DNA of 21,389 nt from a virus. The position numbers and the translations under genes are program-made. The DNA is taken from IMG/VR virus record IMGVR_UViG_3300010354_000818, positions 1 through 21,389 of that record. The stretch is one strand, 5' to 3'. The notes below the pieces were generated by a model. It ran no database searches. It was not told the origin of the DNA and saw only the letters and a program-made list of their open reading frames with translations. Numbering within the stretch: position 1 is the first letter of the stretch; every line of letters begins with the position of its first letter. This document shows positions 20,719 to 21,389 of this stretch, in pieces.

Positions 20719-21132
20719 TTATGAATTTGCTGTTTCTAAAACGCTTAAAACCAACTGTACTGTTCCTGTATGATTAGCAAATGCTCTTATACTATCAAGG
20801 CTTTCTATAATCAATTTACCAGATAACACCTGTGCTGCATCAGCTGGAGGTATAGAAAAATCTTTAACTAAAAAACTATCAACATTTGCTGCTTGAGCAC
20901 CATTTCCTTGTGCGTCAGCAAGGACAGGTCTATTTCTGTGATGAATAAAACTAACTAATTCAGTTGAGCTCGAGGTTAAGTTTGATAATTGTGCCATCAA
21001 AATAATTGATGTTACCCCAATCGGTGCGGTATAAACAGTTGTAGTCGTTCCTCCGCTATATGAGTAATAGTTACTTGACGTTGTAATAATAAACGTCTTT
21101 GTTAAAAATTTATTTAATGGTAACTGTGCCAT
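20719..21132 (-). CDS. Virion-associated beta-rich protein, 137 aa
   Basis: Not assigned to a named family. The pattern TTTVYTAPIGVTSIILMAQLSNLTSSS, then a charged loop and DFSIPPADAAQVLSGKLIIESLDSIRAFAN (only short parts of which are diagnostic), ending in TVQLVLSVLE, resembles small beta-sandwich proteins in marine phage fibre regions. I recall the 'IYTAP.G....I...v.N......V.....' and 'L..GD.i...a' motif pairs, but not a function. It is 13 bases from the 561-residue gene and follows the partial fibre gene with AAGGAT as ribosome site. Accessory fibre or host-range protein is the likely role. Confidence 0.78.
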   Translation of the reverse strand: MAQLPLNKFLTKTFIITTSSNYYSYSGGTTTTVYTAPIGVTSIILMAQLSNLTSSSTELVSFIHHRNRPVLADAQGNGAQAANVDSFLVKDFSIPPADAAQVLSGKLIIESLDSIRAFANHTGTVQLVLSVLETANS

Positions 21133-21135
21133 TTG

Positions 21136-21389
21136 TTATCCTTCAATCGCTAAAATAAATGGTGTCATATTTGCATATAATGATTGAACAAAAGTTCTAC
21201 CGCTTAGAACACCAGTGGCTTGACTAATTACTAACCCTTTACCAATTCTAAAATCTCCGTTTTGATCAGTAGAAGTAAAGAATACTTTACCTCCATCGAG
21301 TTGAACTGTTTCTTTTCCTTGTTGTGGATCAGCACGACCTACTTGTGGTAGAGCTCCATAGTTTGTTCCTGCACCAACATATTCAAATA
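21136..21389 (-). CDS. Tail-fibre-type protein, C-terminal part (cut by window edge)
   Basis: An open frame enters from the right edge and ends at TAA (21136-21138) after 83 visible codons. The protein contains FEYVGAGTNYGALPQVGRADPQQ (beginning), then GGKVFFTSTDQNGDFRIGKG, followed by LVISQATGVLSGRTFVQ, ending ILAIEG. The 'G.vff.STDQ.GdFRiG..l.I.QATG' sequence is characteristic of long fibre proteins in T4-like cyanophages and pelagiphages, as I remember them. Its length and N-terminus are outside the window. It is followed by three more co-directional fibre genes, so it is probably upstream in the same operon. Confidence 0.78.
   Translation of the reverse strand, partial: FEYVGAGTNYGALPQVGRADPQQGKETVQLDGGKVFFTSTDQNGDFRIGKGLVISQATGVLSGRTFVQSLYANMTPFILAIEG

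Noticed and set aside
1-21389. tRNA genes, CRISPR arrays, integrase/transposase genes, or known anti-defence genes
   Set aside because: I read both strands for cloverleaf-like ends, spaced repeats and signature motifs and found none I could support.

Overview
This window is part of a T4-like myovirus genome (contractile-tailed, tevenvirus type). It carries the DNA-packaging, neck and tail-tube/sheath modules, plus one end of a tail-fibre region. The marker set is unambiguous: large terminase (gp17), small terminase (gp16), sheath (gp18), tube (gp19), head-completion nuclease (gp4), neck proteins (gp13, gp14), sheath stabiliser (gp15), dNMP kinase (gp1-like) and the start of a gp32-like ssDNA-binding protein. 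The protein style recalls marine or freshwater T4-like phages of cyanobacteria and SAR11-type hosts: a long gp14 and gp15, a very long gp18, fibre repeats of the 'GALVVSGGVGV' kind, and a 635-residue conserved unknown next to gp17. This comparison is from memory, and the host cannot be fixed from the window.

Layout from left to right. (1) 1-246, minus: 5' end of gp32, set off by a strong terminator (311-344). (2) 385-5781, minus: packaging block, read right to left as gp16, two conserved unknowns, terminator, gp17, and the 635-residue protein. (3) 5790-8587, minus: gp19, terminator, a gp19-like second tube-fold protein, a small unknown, and gp4. (4) 8607-11573, minus: 988-residue sheath. (5) 11673-12008, plus: zinc-ribbon/HNH-like protein whose end overlaps the convergent dNMP kinase (11971-12630, minus). 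(6) 12690-13448, minus: gp13. It faces gp14, gp15 and a Nudix hydrolase, the main plus-strand block (13478-16490). (7) 16482-21389, minus: glycosyltransferase, unknown 156-residue protein, small 76-residue structural protein, two repeat-rich fibre proteins, a 137-residue virion protein, and the 3' end of another fibre protein. There is no gap over 300 bases without a gene. I saw no tRNA gene, CRISPR array, transposase or integrase.

Regulation is the most interesting aspect. Eleven T4-late-type TATAAATA elements, consensus or near it, lie upstream of genes. They fall into two groups. In front of gp17, the 635-residue gene, the 197-residue gene, the gp19-like gene, gp13 and gp14, the element ends only 5-7 bases before the start codon and no Shine-Dalgarno is visible, so late transcripts should be leaderless or nearly so. 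In front of gp18, the zinc-ribbon gene, the dNMP kinase and the 76-residue gene, the gap is about 21-31 bases and a purine-rich site is present. The dNMP-kinase leader can also fold its Shine-Dalgarno into a hairpin whose 5' arm would be cut off in transcripts from the late promoter. Several promoters are arranged as palindromes or divergent pairs. I see no clearly new defence or anti-defence system. The unusual material is this promoter architecture, the large sheath insertion, a small aromatic beta-like module recurring in five structural proteins, and several conserved unknown genes.
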